Assembly: GCA_025267735.1 (NCBI GenBank)
Contig: CM046309.1
Span: 58,038,319-58,102,318 of the forward strand
Source of the DNA: Mactra quadrangularis
Taxonomy: Eukaryota > Mollusca > Bivalvia > Venerida > Mactridae
Direction of reading: 5' to 3'
Length of the DNA: 64,000 nucleotides
Both the position numbers and the translations under genes were made by a program. The notes beneath the pieces were generated by a model that worked only from the letters and a program-made list of their open reading frames with translations, searched no databases and was not told the DNA's origin. Below, piece after piece: positions 26,301 through 41,300 of this stretch. Numbering within the stretch: position 1 is the first letter of the stretch; each line of letters starts with the position of its first letter.

Positions 26301-29300
26301 CATAACTTCTTTTCTACGCATAAAATAATACTTAGTGTTGGAACTCTGCACGGCGGCTTTTATTGCATTGAGCAAACATTCGGCGTCAAACTCTTTGGGG
26401 TGTTGAAATTGATTCAAACTTTGTAGAATTTTAGCTCGATTCTTTTAGTGTTTTACGCCACTCTTCCATTCTTTTTGGGTTTTTTATCTCAGCAGTCACC
26501 TTCCATATTATTTCTCCTATGAAGATTTTAAATCTTAAAAGCGACGAGTTGATTGGTTGACAAAAATGTCATCTAGACGTGACCCCATGTGGGATGCCAG
26601 GAGATATATTGACAGTGATCTGTAGGTTATCAGCTTACGGATATCGTTTTCATGTTAGATTCAAATAAAAGAATCATGAGAAATACTGGCATGTAGTTCA
26701 AATTAACCTATCTTCAAATATGCTAGAAACACGCATTACAACTTCCGTTATTTAAGGGTTTTATGTAAATCAATTCTAGATGAACACGCATCAATTTGTC
26801 AGAAAAAGGACAATCATTTCGTGCATTGAAACATGCAAGCGACATTCAAAAATCGTGATCTGTAATGACAAGTTCTTATTTTTAAAATATATTTGTATTT
26901 TGTTCAAATTTGGAACCATTTAAAATAGGTTAATGATATCTTTTTCGGTGCACATTTTTAAGATAACTTTTGACCTATATTTCAGCCAATACAATTTGCT
27001 CTAAAATAGCTGTATGTTCAACGAAATTCTCTTTCGGTATAGAGAAATGAACAAAACAGAAGGCACCATTGGCTAGTTGTGATTAACAGGTGCTTAGCAC
27101 GAACAATATATGTAGTTGCTGACTATTTACTCTGAGCATTATGGATGACTCACTGTGCTAATTGAGTATACATTCGTCGAGGTACCTTGTTTTTTTTCTT
27201 TTTGATCGTTTTAATGGTAAAAGATCCGCAGACCGAAGAATGGCATTCTAATCACTTTTATATAAATGCTAACATCCCTAGAGTACATTATTTATCAATT
27301 GCCCTTACAGTTTTCATTAACCTTGTCCTGGGTCGTCTAAAAAGAAAATTCCAAATCAGCTAAAGTTCCTTAGCTCGAATTACTAAAATGTTTCTTAATC
27401 AGACGTCATGAGGACAAACATTAACCAAGGCAATAAGGAATACTTAATACATGGTGTATAAAAATCCCTTTTGATCTTAAGTCAAAAGTCATCGGAGAGA
27501 TTGCGAGTAATGAGACTATAAAATCACTTGAATAAATGTATTTTATCGTTCTCTATCCTCAACCATCAAGTAGTTGAAAGCATTTTATGTCATGATTAAG
27601 TGACATTTTTATAAGTCTTTACTTTTCTACAGCTTTTATTAAGTCATTACTGAGTAGAGATTCATTGTCCACATTAACATCACTTTTATCGTCTTTATTG
27701 TAAGCTTGGAACACATCTACCGTTTCCTGTTTGGTTTTATGACATTACCACAAGAATTGGGTTTTATATCTACACGTCTAATCTGCGTCAGACGTTCCTA
27801 ACTCTAAGGAATTGGTTGTAATCAATAATTAGAAGTCAATGATCAGCAGTTTTTAAATTGTTAGTTTATAATCAACGGTTTTAAATCAGTATTCAGTAAT
27901 CATCAATTTTACATTATTAGTTAGAAATCAGCGATTTTTAAATCAGTATTCAGTGATCAGCAGTTTTAAATCAGTGTTAGAACAGTGATCAGCAGTTCAA
28001 ATCATTAATAAGTAATCAACGGTTTAAAATCAGTATTTTAAAATCAGCGATTTTTAATCAGTAATCAGTGAAAATCAGTTTTAAATAATTAGTTAGTAAT
28101 CAGTTGTTTTAAATCAGAATTCAGTTGTAAGCAGTTTTAAATAATTAGTCAGTAATCAGCGATTTTAAATCAGTATTTAATCATCAGCAGTTTGCAATCA
28201 GCTTCAAGTTTCACTAAGAATTTACAGTATTATTTTCTTTATTTAATGTGGTCATACTGTTCAAAAACTGCAATATATCTGACGATCTGACACAGCCACC
28301 CAATCTTCTAACCTAGACGCCAGAAACTAGTCTGTCTAACATTTATTACAAGGAGTTTACAAACAAAACCCTTCTACAAATATGTCGTATTTTCATAGCT
28401 ATCAGATTTTGATCATGTATTGATAACATACGTATCAGTACTAATAAAAACACATTACCTTCAATAACATGAAAGCATTGCTCCGATTGATTACAAACAT
28501 GTAATGTAATGTTGAGTTCTTTACACCGCTTACCTCAAATACTCTAAGTATTCTGGAGAGAGCCAACATTCCATCTTTAAGAGCCATCATAATGGTGAAC
28601 TGTTGTTTCACAGTATCTTTTTCAGGCGGAGAAATGACGTCACCATTCTGTTGAGAAAGAAACACTTCCTCCTCCTCGCTGATAGAACCACCTCGGCTTT
28701 TTCTTTCCTGTTTTTCAAACTCGATATTAGCTGCTGTTTCAAACTTGGCATCTTCTATAAGACTCTTTCTACGCCATGATCCACCATGCTGAAATTAGTA
28801 CCAAAAATACTGAAAACGTATCAGGAACAGCAACAACAAAAACACAACTCTTCCAACCTCACACTAACCTAAACAGGTTCATTTAAGAACAAACAATAAC
28901 AGCTTGTCCTGGTTAAAGATATTTGTTCAAAGAAAGAACAGTAAAGGTCAATTCACTAAATGACAAGGAATGTAATGTGGAAATCACATTAAAGCCGGAT
29001 TTAAAACCTTTGACGCAAAAATTACAGGTAAAGATGTGACAACTGTCTAATTCTGTTCATAGCATGGTACGTTATCATTGTATGAAGTTTCATAAAGATC
29101 TAACTATAAATGGCAGAAATATATGGTAAAGAAAAACTTTAACGCAATTGTTAACGACATTGGACGCCCGACCGACCGCCCGCCCGTCCGGGTTTCGCCA
29201 AACTATAAGCGGTTTTTTTCGTTGAAAAATCCGGCTAAAACATTAGTTATAGCAAAATCACTAGTCTTTTGACGGATTCAAGTCCAGATGCTTAACTTTA

Positions 29301-32300
29301 GAAGGCAACAGTTTCAATTTTCAGGTATGCATTCAGATAAGTCAAATATCAAAACTACTGATTTTCATAGAATGCTTAAAGGTTGTTAAAAGAATACTAA
29401 TATTAATGTCCATAATGATACATGTAATAACAAAAGTGGCCCTGCTTTTGTCCAGTCGCATATATTGTTATTGTCGATATTGTTCTCCAATAATAGAAAG
29501 CTAATTTTGCTTCTATAGTTTGTTTTTGGTATGACATTGACGGGACTCCATGACATGTCAATATTTAGAGTAAAATACATGGCCATTTTATTGTCATCGA
29601 TTGAGGCAATAATAAACTAAAATCATTAAAATTAACTTCAGTAAGTTATGATATTAGGACCTTTGAAATATTTGGTTTTTGAAATTACATTGTATTTGCG
29701 AAATACAAATTCGTTTTTTTCTCAAAGTTTCATTTGTTCAAGAAATATGCAGGGACAATGAATATGCGTTCAGTAAAACAGAAATTAAATAACAAAAAGA
29801 TGTCTGAAAACATATCAGTAACATCAACAGTAAAAAGCACAGACCTTCTATACAGCCAGATAGCAAAGAGGGAGATGTTTTAGATTTTTGAACTCTTGTT
29901 ACAAAAAAGACCCCGGGCGGGGCATACTTTCGTGGAGCTTGGTCATGAAATTATTTCTACAGCCATTCTCCCTTCTACTAATGATTCTTGTATGCGCCTA
30001 GTAGTTGTTTAACAGCTAAATCCAGAGGCTGAGTTAGCCTTTCCAGAAACGGCGAGTAATGACTGACCGTCGTTATATGACATATGTGTTGCCACGGCGT
30101 AAAACCCAACAAAAACAAAAACAAAATCAAAAAACAAAAAAGACGCCTAAAGCAAAATAACAAAAACAAGAAGATAAAGGATTTCCGTCTTGAAACGGAC
30201 AGTGACTAAAAATACTTGTATTAGATATACAAGACAGTAAATTATCGAGTGTAACCAATGCCTGGGGATATACGTTGATTAATGATCTATAAGCAAGGAT
30301 TGCCAACAAATAATCTACTACGGCACTTGCTATTCATAAAATAAACAAAAAAGTTGTCAACGAAGTCGAAGCCAGTCTGGTCAATGCGCAACAAACTGTT
30401 TAATAATTCGTTCCTTTTGTTTCTGATTTCATTAATAACATTGAATGTTTGCTTAAAAAACTATCCTAGTTTCAGTGATCAATTAAAGTCTCGACAAATC
30501 AGAGACTTATCAATAGAATCTGACTTTTAAACGGATGTTGTTCTCGGGTTTCGTGTATTTAATCATTCATTGAAATTTTCAATCAGTTAAAGCATTTTCA
30601 TCTAAAGCAAATGATTGCGCGTCATCGTTGTGATATCTTGAGTCAATGAATGAAAAATGTTCATTCTCTGAATAATGAAATCCTCAATGATTTGAATGAG
30701 TTTTAAATGTTTCTATTTTACTAGTCATAAATGACAATTTATTGATAGTTATATTTCACCATTGACATTCGGATGACAGAAGGTTGTAAATAAATCTTTA
30801 TTTAAACATAAAACACGTTGAATGAAAACAGTTTTGTTTTATTGACGGTATCATTAAAAATGTAACGTAAAATTATCCGATTTCATTTTAATAGGACAGT
30901 AGATTTTTTTAATACAAATTGTTTTAAACCATTCAGCAACAGTTGGTCAATACTCAATATGTATGGTGTAAAATGGACAGTAATAAGTATGCACGGGATG
31001 TAAAGCTTACAGAAATGAAAATATATAGCCAAACACATTAAAAATAGTATCATAGTTCGATCGTTTATATGATATAAGTCATTTGATAAATAAATAACAT
31101 TCTCACTCACCATACTTGTAGCTTATTGCTTGTTTAATTTATTACACGTGTAACACAAATAAACTCACATGCTAGGGTAATTGTGATACTTGTTTGATTG
31201 CAAGATATGGCAATAAGGAAAGGAAAGAGTATGGATATGTATAAAAAATTGTATAATTTTATGTACAGTAAATTCTGTTAAAGACCAATTTTAGCAGATT
31301 TTTTTGTCGATCTTAGGCCTTGATCTTGTGCATATTCCTTGTTTAATTAATTTATATGTACAACACATGCCAAATGAACTCATATGTTATCGTGATTGGT
31401 GCATTGAAAAAGAAGAATCGAAGTGATTTAATATTGCAATATATGCTTGTATAGCGTAAGTGTATATCGGTAATGAAAAAACTACAGGAAAAATAGGTTG
31501 AAAAAAGTGTCACACTCACATAAAAATTAAAAAACACGACGAACAAATGAATATACATTTATTTATTAAAGTCTCACATTGCATGATACACAATATATCA
31601 CAATTAAAAAATAACATGCAACCGTTTCTTACAAGATATATGAGAGATTATATACATGTACATGTAATGAAAACATTACATGTATAAACAAACACATATC
31701 CATTACGTAAACAGATGTAATACACAGTTGTAAAAACCATTCGGGTTATTTAAATACTCTTGCTTTATTTGGTCATTTACATCAAGTCACTTTTCTACTT
31801 AATGAGTCAAAGGGTTTTTGAACGTCCAATGCAAGTCAAGTAGCTACAGATCAAAGTATTGACAACTTCAAATCATTAATTACTGTTATATCCTCTTGTA
31901 TAAGGTCAATACTATGGGACATAGATGTAGTAACTTTCTAAGCGGGCTATCATGTTCAATATCACTTTTAACAAGAAATGCACTTTCAAAAATATTTATA
32001 ACTTTTTCGTTGTGATATAAGACACTGCTCTTGTGTAATTTAAATTTGATTATAACTTATTCTCATGGACCTGAAACAAAAAGTGTTACTTCAATTCATT
32101 AATAAGAATTCAAATTTACCTTTTAACCTCACATACAGAAAACATTCAGGATATTGTACATAGTATGTTTGCATTGACCTGAGACAGGGAACGCAATTTC
32201 AACACGCAGTATACATTATTTAACCAGTTAGTCACACTTAAGGTTATTAAATACCAGGCCGTGTTTTACACCGTCTCAGGCAAATGGTGAGCATCTGCGT

Positions 32301-35300
32301 GTTTTATTCTAAATGAACAACATGACAATGTGGAAAAAAATTGTGCCATTAGATACATTTAGACGCCGTTTACAATTTAGTTAAGGAGGTTTAGTCACGT
32401 ATTGTACACTAAAAGTAACAATTGTCACCAGACTTTGATCAGACAAATGTTGTACATAGACTAGTAATCCTTACTTATGTTATTTTCTCGTTCGAAATCC
32501 AATCAGTGAGGTTATCACTACATTTGGTGGTTTTAAATCTCAATGTCTTGAAAATAGAGCTACAGTGCAGTAAATGGAAAAGCCATTTTGTACAAATACA
32601 ATATCATAGTGACTGGACGTCCTAAGGCTATCCATATACGAGTGTTACGTAACTCGTCGTAATAATGACGATTATTTTCTGAATACTGTATTAAAACAGT
32701 GTAAATGATGGTGGTCTGGTGATTTTAAGTCCCAAAAGGCATAATTTGAGAGAAAGAGAGTCCCTCCTCTATTAAGACTACTCCGCTTCAAAGGCCAAGA
32801 ATATGAACAATAAAAGTGATTATTTCATTTTTAACGTCGTATTCAACACATATTTAGGTCATATAAACGACGGCCAGCTCTTCATACTATAGGTTTCCTG
32901 GACACTTTTTTCTATCACCAGTTATTTCAAGTAACATTTAATGTAATTTGAAAATACTTTTAATGCTTTCAGTATACTCGTGGCAAATTTCAACTGTCCA
33001 TGTCGTAGAACATTGCAACCATAATATATAAATAGCGCACCATACCTTAACAGTTTAAATACTGATAAAACAGATTTTTAACAAAAACTCTTCTACCCAT
33101 TAAGTTCCTGTTTTTGTTATTTGTTTGAGGCGCACTTTTATAACAAACGTTAAAAAATCTAAAAACATCTCCCTATTTAAATTTTGTTATTGTGAAAGGT
33201 CTTTGTGTTGTGGCTGTTGCAGTTCCTGATATGCTTTCACACTCTCTTCTCTATAACGTCTACCAAATATGGAATCGCGCCAAAAATGTATATAAACAAC
33301 CAGACGGAATGTGATTCCATGACAGCAAGTTGGTTTTTAATGTCTTCTTAAATATATCACAGTTAGACATCATGATTAACATCAACTCTTGTATAGTCAT
33401 TGACAGAATCAGATTTTCAATTATTGAGTGTTTATTTAGGGTACATCAATGCTTGCCTATTGTTGAGATTGTTAATGGAAGCGATTGTATAGAGCTACGA
33501 AGTCTGTTAAACAAATATACGATTATAACTTGCGACTCCATATATCGGCTAACATAGGACAGTTTTCAATTAGTGGCCCACTCGAGAATGTTATTGTTAA
33601 AGCAAATCTCTTTTATAAACGTCCTTCCATTTATATTTCATGTCGACTTCAAGTGGTGTCATGTTGGCGTACGGTAGAAAACATTGTCAAAGACTTTCGA
33701 TTCTTGTTGCTACAATAGCAATATTAAGCTGTAGTATTAAAGAAACGACACTGGTTTGATCTGTTTTTGTAACAATATTTTTGGCAACACATTAACGTTC
33801 TTAGTCAATATTTTCCACTTTAGTCTGATAGTTATCTTGTTATTTCTCAATGAAATATTTTCTGACTACTTTGATTGGTCCAAACTGAGAGTTTATGAAA
33901 ATGTTGGAGGTGTTAATTGTTATCTACGTCATAAGCACTAAACAAAAACCCACTAAAATGTGAGAAGTGAACTTTTACTAAAAGGATAAGGCGATTGGGA
34001 TGGGCTTGGTTGTTAAAATGATTTACATGTACAGTTTCCTAAAAATGTTCTAGGACAAATCAATTTTATGAAAACCTGAGCAAGTAATTTAACAATAATG
34101 TAAACTTATTTAATTCAAAAATTTGATTCAAATATTGATCAATCAATTATTCTTAATTGCTAATTTTGGAATTGGCTTAGATTATCTTTGTTTCTTTTTA
34201 AAGGGTCAGAAGCTCCATACATTAGTTATATATAAACAGAGTTAAATGGTGCGATTTCTGAAACGGATGCCCCTTCATTTGTGGAACAAAACTCGAAAGG
34301 AAGCCCGTTGCCTTTGCAACACCAATGGGACAAGTGCAAATATTTGTTCACATTTTTAACATTGCACAGTACGAAAATTTCAGTAACAAATTTTATATGA
34401 TAGTACATAATCAATCTCTTCCAAATGTGGATACATTGCAATCAAACAAGTATCACAATAACCTGAGTATGTGAGTTCATTTGTATTACACATAATAAAT
34501 AATTAAACAATGTGTTTGCAACAAGTATTGTAAGTGAAAATGTCGTTTATTAATTAAATGACGAAATCAAACATAGAATCCAAAACAACTCACATGACAT
34601 CAAATGATAAATAGTTTGTTTATACAAAAAACGGGAAGTAAATCAACATCAGGCAATGCAATTGCGTCCTCAAAAAGATCATAGGAGCTTTCTACGATTC
34701 AAACAAAAACAATGAGCTGTTCTGGAGCAAAATAGACAAATATCAAAGTCGAGGGTGTTGCCTCTACCATAGCAATGTAATAAGGCAATTGGTTCATTGC
34801 ATTGGGGTATTTGTACCATCCCCCCGCAGTTAGAAAATTTGATTTGTAAGTAAAAAATGACAGAAAAAGTACACAATGTGACGTAATAAAGATTACTTAC
34901 ATATCGTAAGTAGACATGTAAGTACACTTCCGGTTGGTTTACAAATTAACAACACATTCAATGATGGTTTAATTACTTCAATGAAATTAATAATTTACGA
35001 AAATATCAATTGTTCAAAGGTTTTTTACATGACAATAAAGTCGGAGATATTCTCAAAAATGCAATTACAATATATTTCTGGTAAATAAACGCTTCAGGGG
35101 TCATTCGTCCTATCGAATATAAGTCAAAGAATGAAAATACTGTTTTCTAATTATTAGCGATGTCATAAAGTAGGTTTGTCAGAGCTGAGGGGAATATCTT
35201 ATAGTTGTTTATAAAACTATTATTATCACCTTGGTATTAAATATCCATATACTTGTCTACTGTTTATTATCTTATTTTAGGTATTGTTTGGCTTAGAGGT

Positions 35301-38300
35301 ATCGAATTCTTCCTAGATGTCATGAAGAGTAAGGTGACATTTCATACGGAAGTATTTGGAAAAAAATCTCTTGATATTAACATTGATATTATAAAAGTTC
35401 AATGTCTTTGTACATTATTGCATATTTTGTTTATATATTAATGGTTTGGAATAACTGCTGGGGCAATTTGTATTATTTGCACAAGATGGTAGAAGCATGG
35501 CTCGATTGCAAACTGGAATGGCTAATGGCGTATGGAGGGCGCACACTCAAACGTAACTTGGAACTTTCTAAAATCTTTTTTTTAAATCTATTTTTTATTT
35601 AAATGTCCAAGTCTACAATATTATGTAAAAAGACCCTGCTTTCAGATCTAGTGAATTGAAATTCACGATACAACTAAACTAAATACATACAAAGAAAGTA
35701 TTGTAGTAAGCTAATATTCAATACATGCAATTATTTAAATCTTCAATTATAAAGCATTGTCCAAGTATCAATATGACATTAGTTGCTGATGTATCAATGA
35801 CCATCTATAAAAGCAATAATGAATATTTAATTGTTAAAGGGAAAACATAAGGACAAAAGAATAATGACAATTGGTGATTTGTCTCATTTTAGACTTCAAT
35901 AATACATTGTAGTTTTTCTGTGCCATTAGAAGGAACATCCATTTATACAAATGGTAATTTGTAAATATTCAATAAATAAAACAAAACTATCAATTAGTCA
36001 GTGCAAAAACTAGTCCTCTGCTATATTGACATAGTATTAGACTAGTGTTTCGTTGGACAATTGACATTTAACATAGCAGAAGTTTTGTAACAATGTTGCC
36101 TCTCAATAAAGTAATGTTTTATCATTGTTTTTCATCTTGTAACATGATAGTAAAGAATTAATTACCGTACATTGTTCTTATATTTAGCAAGTAAATATTT
36201 ACACCAGTGGAAAACAATTACTTAATGTTCACATTAGATACATAAATAATATTTTTTCATAAAATTTGCTATGTGCTTTATGAGCGTATTTTTGACTTAA
36301 GAGAAAGAACAGAGCAATGAAAGTGAATGATCTCCGATAGAATCGTGTTTTAGTTGGAATCAGTGAAATCACACGCGGCTTTAATGATTAAGTACTCTTT
36401 GAAGTCAAGTAGTTTTAATGGGTTTTCTTAATTAGACAAATACTAAAGGTAATGATAGCATAGTTTACTTTCATTTTTTTTCTATGACCAGCTAATCAAG
36501 ACTTTGTGTACATTGTTAAATGAACTGTGATTTCTATTTATATTTATTCATCACATTCAATCTGGAACCCACTGTTTATTGTATACATAACTACTAGTAT
36601 GATTGTATGTAGGCACACGCACAGATCAATATACTATAAACCAATAAATTATTTCATGGTTAAATGAAATCTGAAAACTAGTAAAAAATTCATGATGGTA
36701 TATTAACAAACAGAAGAAAAAAATTGGGCATTCAAACTTTGGCAACTTTTTGGCGAAAAGGCCATTATTGAAGTAACCATAATTGAAGGAACCATTCCGA
36801 TATGCGTTATACTAGGGGGTTTCAAAAACTAACTCATTTCAATCTTTGAGGGATGAATAGTCATATCCAGGGTCTGCACATACTAGTAATGCGTTCTCAT
36901 GGTTCAGATGGTCTCTTCTATTAAATCTCAAAATCATAATCAGCCACTTAAAAATGCGCTACATATTTTTAAAAAGTGGTCTGAAAACATATTAAGAACA
37001 GCAACCATTTAAAACCCAGACCTTCCAAACATTAAAAATCATAGAGGGAGATTTTTTCAGATTCTTTATACTTTTTAGTAAAGGATACCACAAACAAATA
37101 ACGAAAACAACAACCTAAGAGAAATTCGCATGAGGACAAATAGTGACAAAATAGTTGCGACTGGAAGTTCAAACAATGTGCTCCAACCTCATACTTGCTC
37201 CAAACATGTATGGTGAAGAAAACTCCAACCCTTTCACAGAATTTGAAATGACAGAACGCTATTATTATTATTATACTAATTAATTTTAGCTTGATTGTGA
37301 AACAAGTTCTTACAACTTATATTAATTGATTTTGAGTCCGCTTCCTGGTCCCCCAGTACTGTCACTACTGAGCTAGTAGGATATAGTTTCTTGCTTAAGG
37401 AAACAACGGGGTAGGTTTTGGATGAGATTCGAATCAACGCGAAGCTGGCTATCCAATGATTATAAGTCTAAAGATAGAACGCTAAAAGAATCCACAATGA
37501 TATACAGGGGAACTAAACCTGACCTGGTTTTTCTGACCTATCATATACAAGTTGACATATTGGCTACTTATTTATAAACACAATGGATGACCCATCGAGC
37601 GGAAGTGGATTTATTCAATGCAAACTGAGTAAAATAATCGAACAAAAATTTATTGCATTACAAAAATAACCTATATTAATATCATTTGACATAATACAGT
37701 ATTTGCTTGACACTTAATTATTGACACCAGTAGATTGATCTTAAAGTTATAACATAAATCAAAGATGCTAAATTTGAAAATAACACTGACGCTGGCTGTT
37801 AATATAACGCATCATAAGACGTTTATTCTAGCTATGTTCGAATCTAAACATAGGTTTCTGTTTTGTTCTTGTTTTTGTTGGGTTTAACGCCATAACATTA
37901 CATTGCATAGGTCATATAACGGCGGTCAGTCAACCTACTCATTATTCCTGGAAAGGCTAAATCTCTTGATTTAGCTGTTAACCAACTACCAAGCGCATAC
38001 TTTCGCCAGTGACTGACAACTGCCCTACATAATTAAACATTATTAATAGGAGGGAGAATGGCCGTAGAAATAATTTCATGACCTAGCTCCGCGAAAGTAT
38101 GCCCTGCCTGGGAATCGAACCCACAACCCCTCCATCAGTAGACATGCGTGCTACCAAATGAGCTAGCCGGCCGGTTACAGGTTTCTAGCAACAGTATAAC
38201 ACACAAACATTCCACACAGACCAAAAAATCAAAGAGGTAGATGTTTTATGAATTCTTAACTTTTGTTATAAAATAGACGCCACAAACAAATTAAAAGACA

Positions 38301-41300
38301 AGAACACTAGTGTTTTCCAACTTAAAACAGTGACAAAATATTGAAAAGTAATGTGTTGTGCCTTACATCGCGTTTACACTTTTTATTCATGATTGAATCT
38401 CACCAATGAATCTCAATCGACCCATTTGAAGCAGAGGTGACGGAAGTAATAGCTATCCCTTTTAGAAATATATTTCATAACAAAACATATATTTTCATAT
38501 GGTAAATTTCGCATTTTCCCACAACAGAGTATTAGATTCGTTACTGGATGCGCTTATGGCTGAGATAAACTATATAGCGTTGCTAACTTCAATATAGAAA
38601 TTATAATAGTGTTAGTGTGTAACAGATTTTTGAGTAAGTTTAGAACGTTACTGAAGACAGATGAGAATGTGTGTGTATATAGGAATAAATGTCCTGGAAA
38701 AAAGCAATGATTAGTTAATAGCAGTTAGTAACAGGCATACGTGATTGCCACTTATAAATTCTTACCCATCCATCACGTGCAACCGATGCAATATGTCATA
38801 TGATGCATCATGCAGAGAAATAACAAAGGAAAAACTTTTCTTCTGAAGTGAAAAATCAAATTTTAGCCAAAGTGTACCAATATTGCACAGGGTTTGTACA
38901 AGTTTGTACCATTTTGGTCATGCGCTCAGCATCCTTCGTGCAACTATTTTTGTCAAGTTAACTAATCAATATTTAAAACTGTGACACAATTACGTTCCAA
39001 TTGGCGCACGTTTCTAACCTTCAAGAATGGCTTTGAAAAAAGTTCACAACACGCTCCGAAGTTAACGCATTACAGGCATTGCCGGACGACTTTTTCTTAA
39101 ATACTCTTCCATGAAAATTTGACAATAATGTCGATTTTCCTCCATTGCTTAGATAATATGGAGAAGTTTCCGGCCTTGTGGAAGGGTAGGTAAATACTGA
39201 TTATAGACAAGGGTCCGGAAAAGCTAGATTAGCTGCGCTGTACGCCGTAAAATGACCTAAACTGTGTTGACACGGTGTTAAACCCAGTAAAAATGATAAC
39301 AGATCAAAACTTACGATGCATCCCTCAATCTTTGTGTTAAAATCATTTTTCGGAGCATGCTATTGTGAGTTATATATGTGTTTTTTGTCATTTAATGAAA
39401 TAATGATTACTGAGATTTTTACTCACAATACTTGTGGCTTATTCCTTGTTTAATTTATTACACGTGTAACACAAATAAACTCACATACCAAGGTTATTGT
39501 GATAACACATTAAAAATAGTATCATAGTTCGATCGTTTATGATATTATTATATATATTATATAATGATATAAATCATTTAATAAATAAATGACATTTTCA
39601 CTCGCAATTTAAATTATTACACGAGTAACACAAATTAACTTACATACTCAGATAACTGTGATGCTTGTTTGATTGCAAGATATGGTAATTTGGAAGGGAA
39701 AAGTAAAAATACATGTAACTAATGTATGATGCATTTAAACTGCCCGAGGAAATTCGTTTTTGATGGTCCAGCTAGTGAAAGTTTTCTTCAATTTTATCGA
39801 GAAAAAAGGTTCAGTAGCAAAGAAAAATAGGAATAATTAGCAAAGACCGCCATTACAGAATATGAGTGCGATGCATACTTCAGGTCACTTTGAAGACGAT
39901 AAAAATACTGAGGCGTAGATTTTCATACGGTTAAAATGCCACTTAAAATTAAAAAAAGAAAGTAAAATTCCACTACTCAGATGATAAAGCAATATTCAAG
40001 CGAAGCATTTTTTGTCATCCGGTTTCAGTAAAAATGGCTTCAGTCACGGACAAGGACTATTATCTAGGGCGATTTTAAAGCTATAATTAGCAATCACCGT
40101 GACTTTAATAGACTTGAGTGAAATCGTCACCCAACTGAAAAAAAGTTTCCAACCTAATCAATGAAAGAGAAGGTGGGGGTTTTAACAAATCGATTCTTGA
40201 CATTAAAAAATCATACTTGACTAAACAAAATGCTACGTTTTTACTTTAGCTACGTTGTACGCGTTTTGAAGCCCAATGTATGACTCGAGTTGAAAATACT
40301 ATCCAATTTAAAATTGATCTCATAACAAGTTTGATTGACTTTTATGATACTGTGTTAATGGGATACATGAAACACTTTTAAATGATAGACATAAATATTA
40401 TGTAGGCCTACATGTATCTGTTAGGACATTAAATTATTTATAAATTTAAGTGCTACTTGCACTCCGCGGTGACTCTTTATACAAAAAATCAAACAACCAA
40501 ATTTATTGCAAGTCCAAAGCAAAACTGCTATTGAAACGTTAAATGCGCTTACCGTTAATTCCAAATAATCATAATTCGTATGGAAAGCAGTATACATATA
40601 CCAAAGATAGTGTAAAATAGTATTTGGTGCTTCATGCTTCCTTTAAACCTTTTAACAACCAATTAGCGGCGGTCTGTCATCTGGGCAGTATCTTGTGTTT
40701 CATTGTTCATATTAACGATTAATTAGCAATGAAATATAAATAAAAACGTTTTGTTTAGAGAATAAAATGAGAAGTCAGTTATCATTATTTACTTTGAATA
40801 AAAAGACTGTTCTACAAAGTAATAAAATGAAAGTAGCAACAGAACATAACGGTTTCAATTTCAATAAAAAGACACGCTGTGTGCGTAAAGTGCGAGAGTT
40901 TGTGCTTAGCTGTTTGGTTGCATTTTAAAGTGCCTTCCCATAGACGACAGAATGCCGTAATAAAAAATATAATTAAAAAAGTTTAAAACGGCGTAAAGCA
41001 CTAAACATAGATTTTAAGACCAAATATACAATACAAAACTCTCAATGTAACTCAATTTGCGTAAGAAAATTCCATTATTATATCAAATAACTAATAATGT
41101 TAACCAATTCGTAGCATTTTACATATTTTAATATTATTATTCTACAATATATAATGAATGAAATATTAAATTTATATATTTTACAACAGAGTTATTCAAG
41201 TAAATAAAGAATCGAATAAATACAGAAAAAAATATTAGAAATATTACATGTTGCAAAACGTACGAACATTAAGATATAAACATGCACATATGCATACAGT

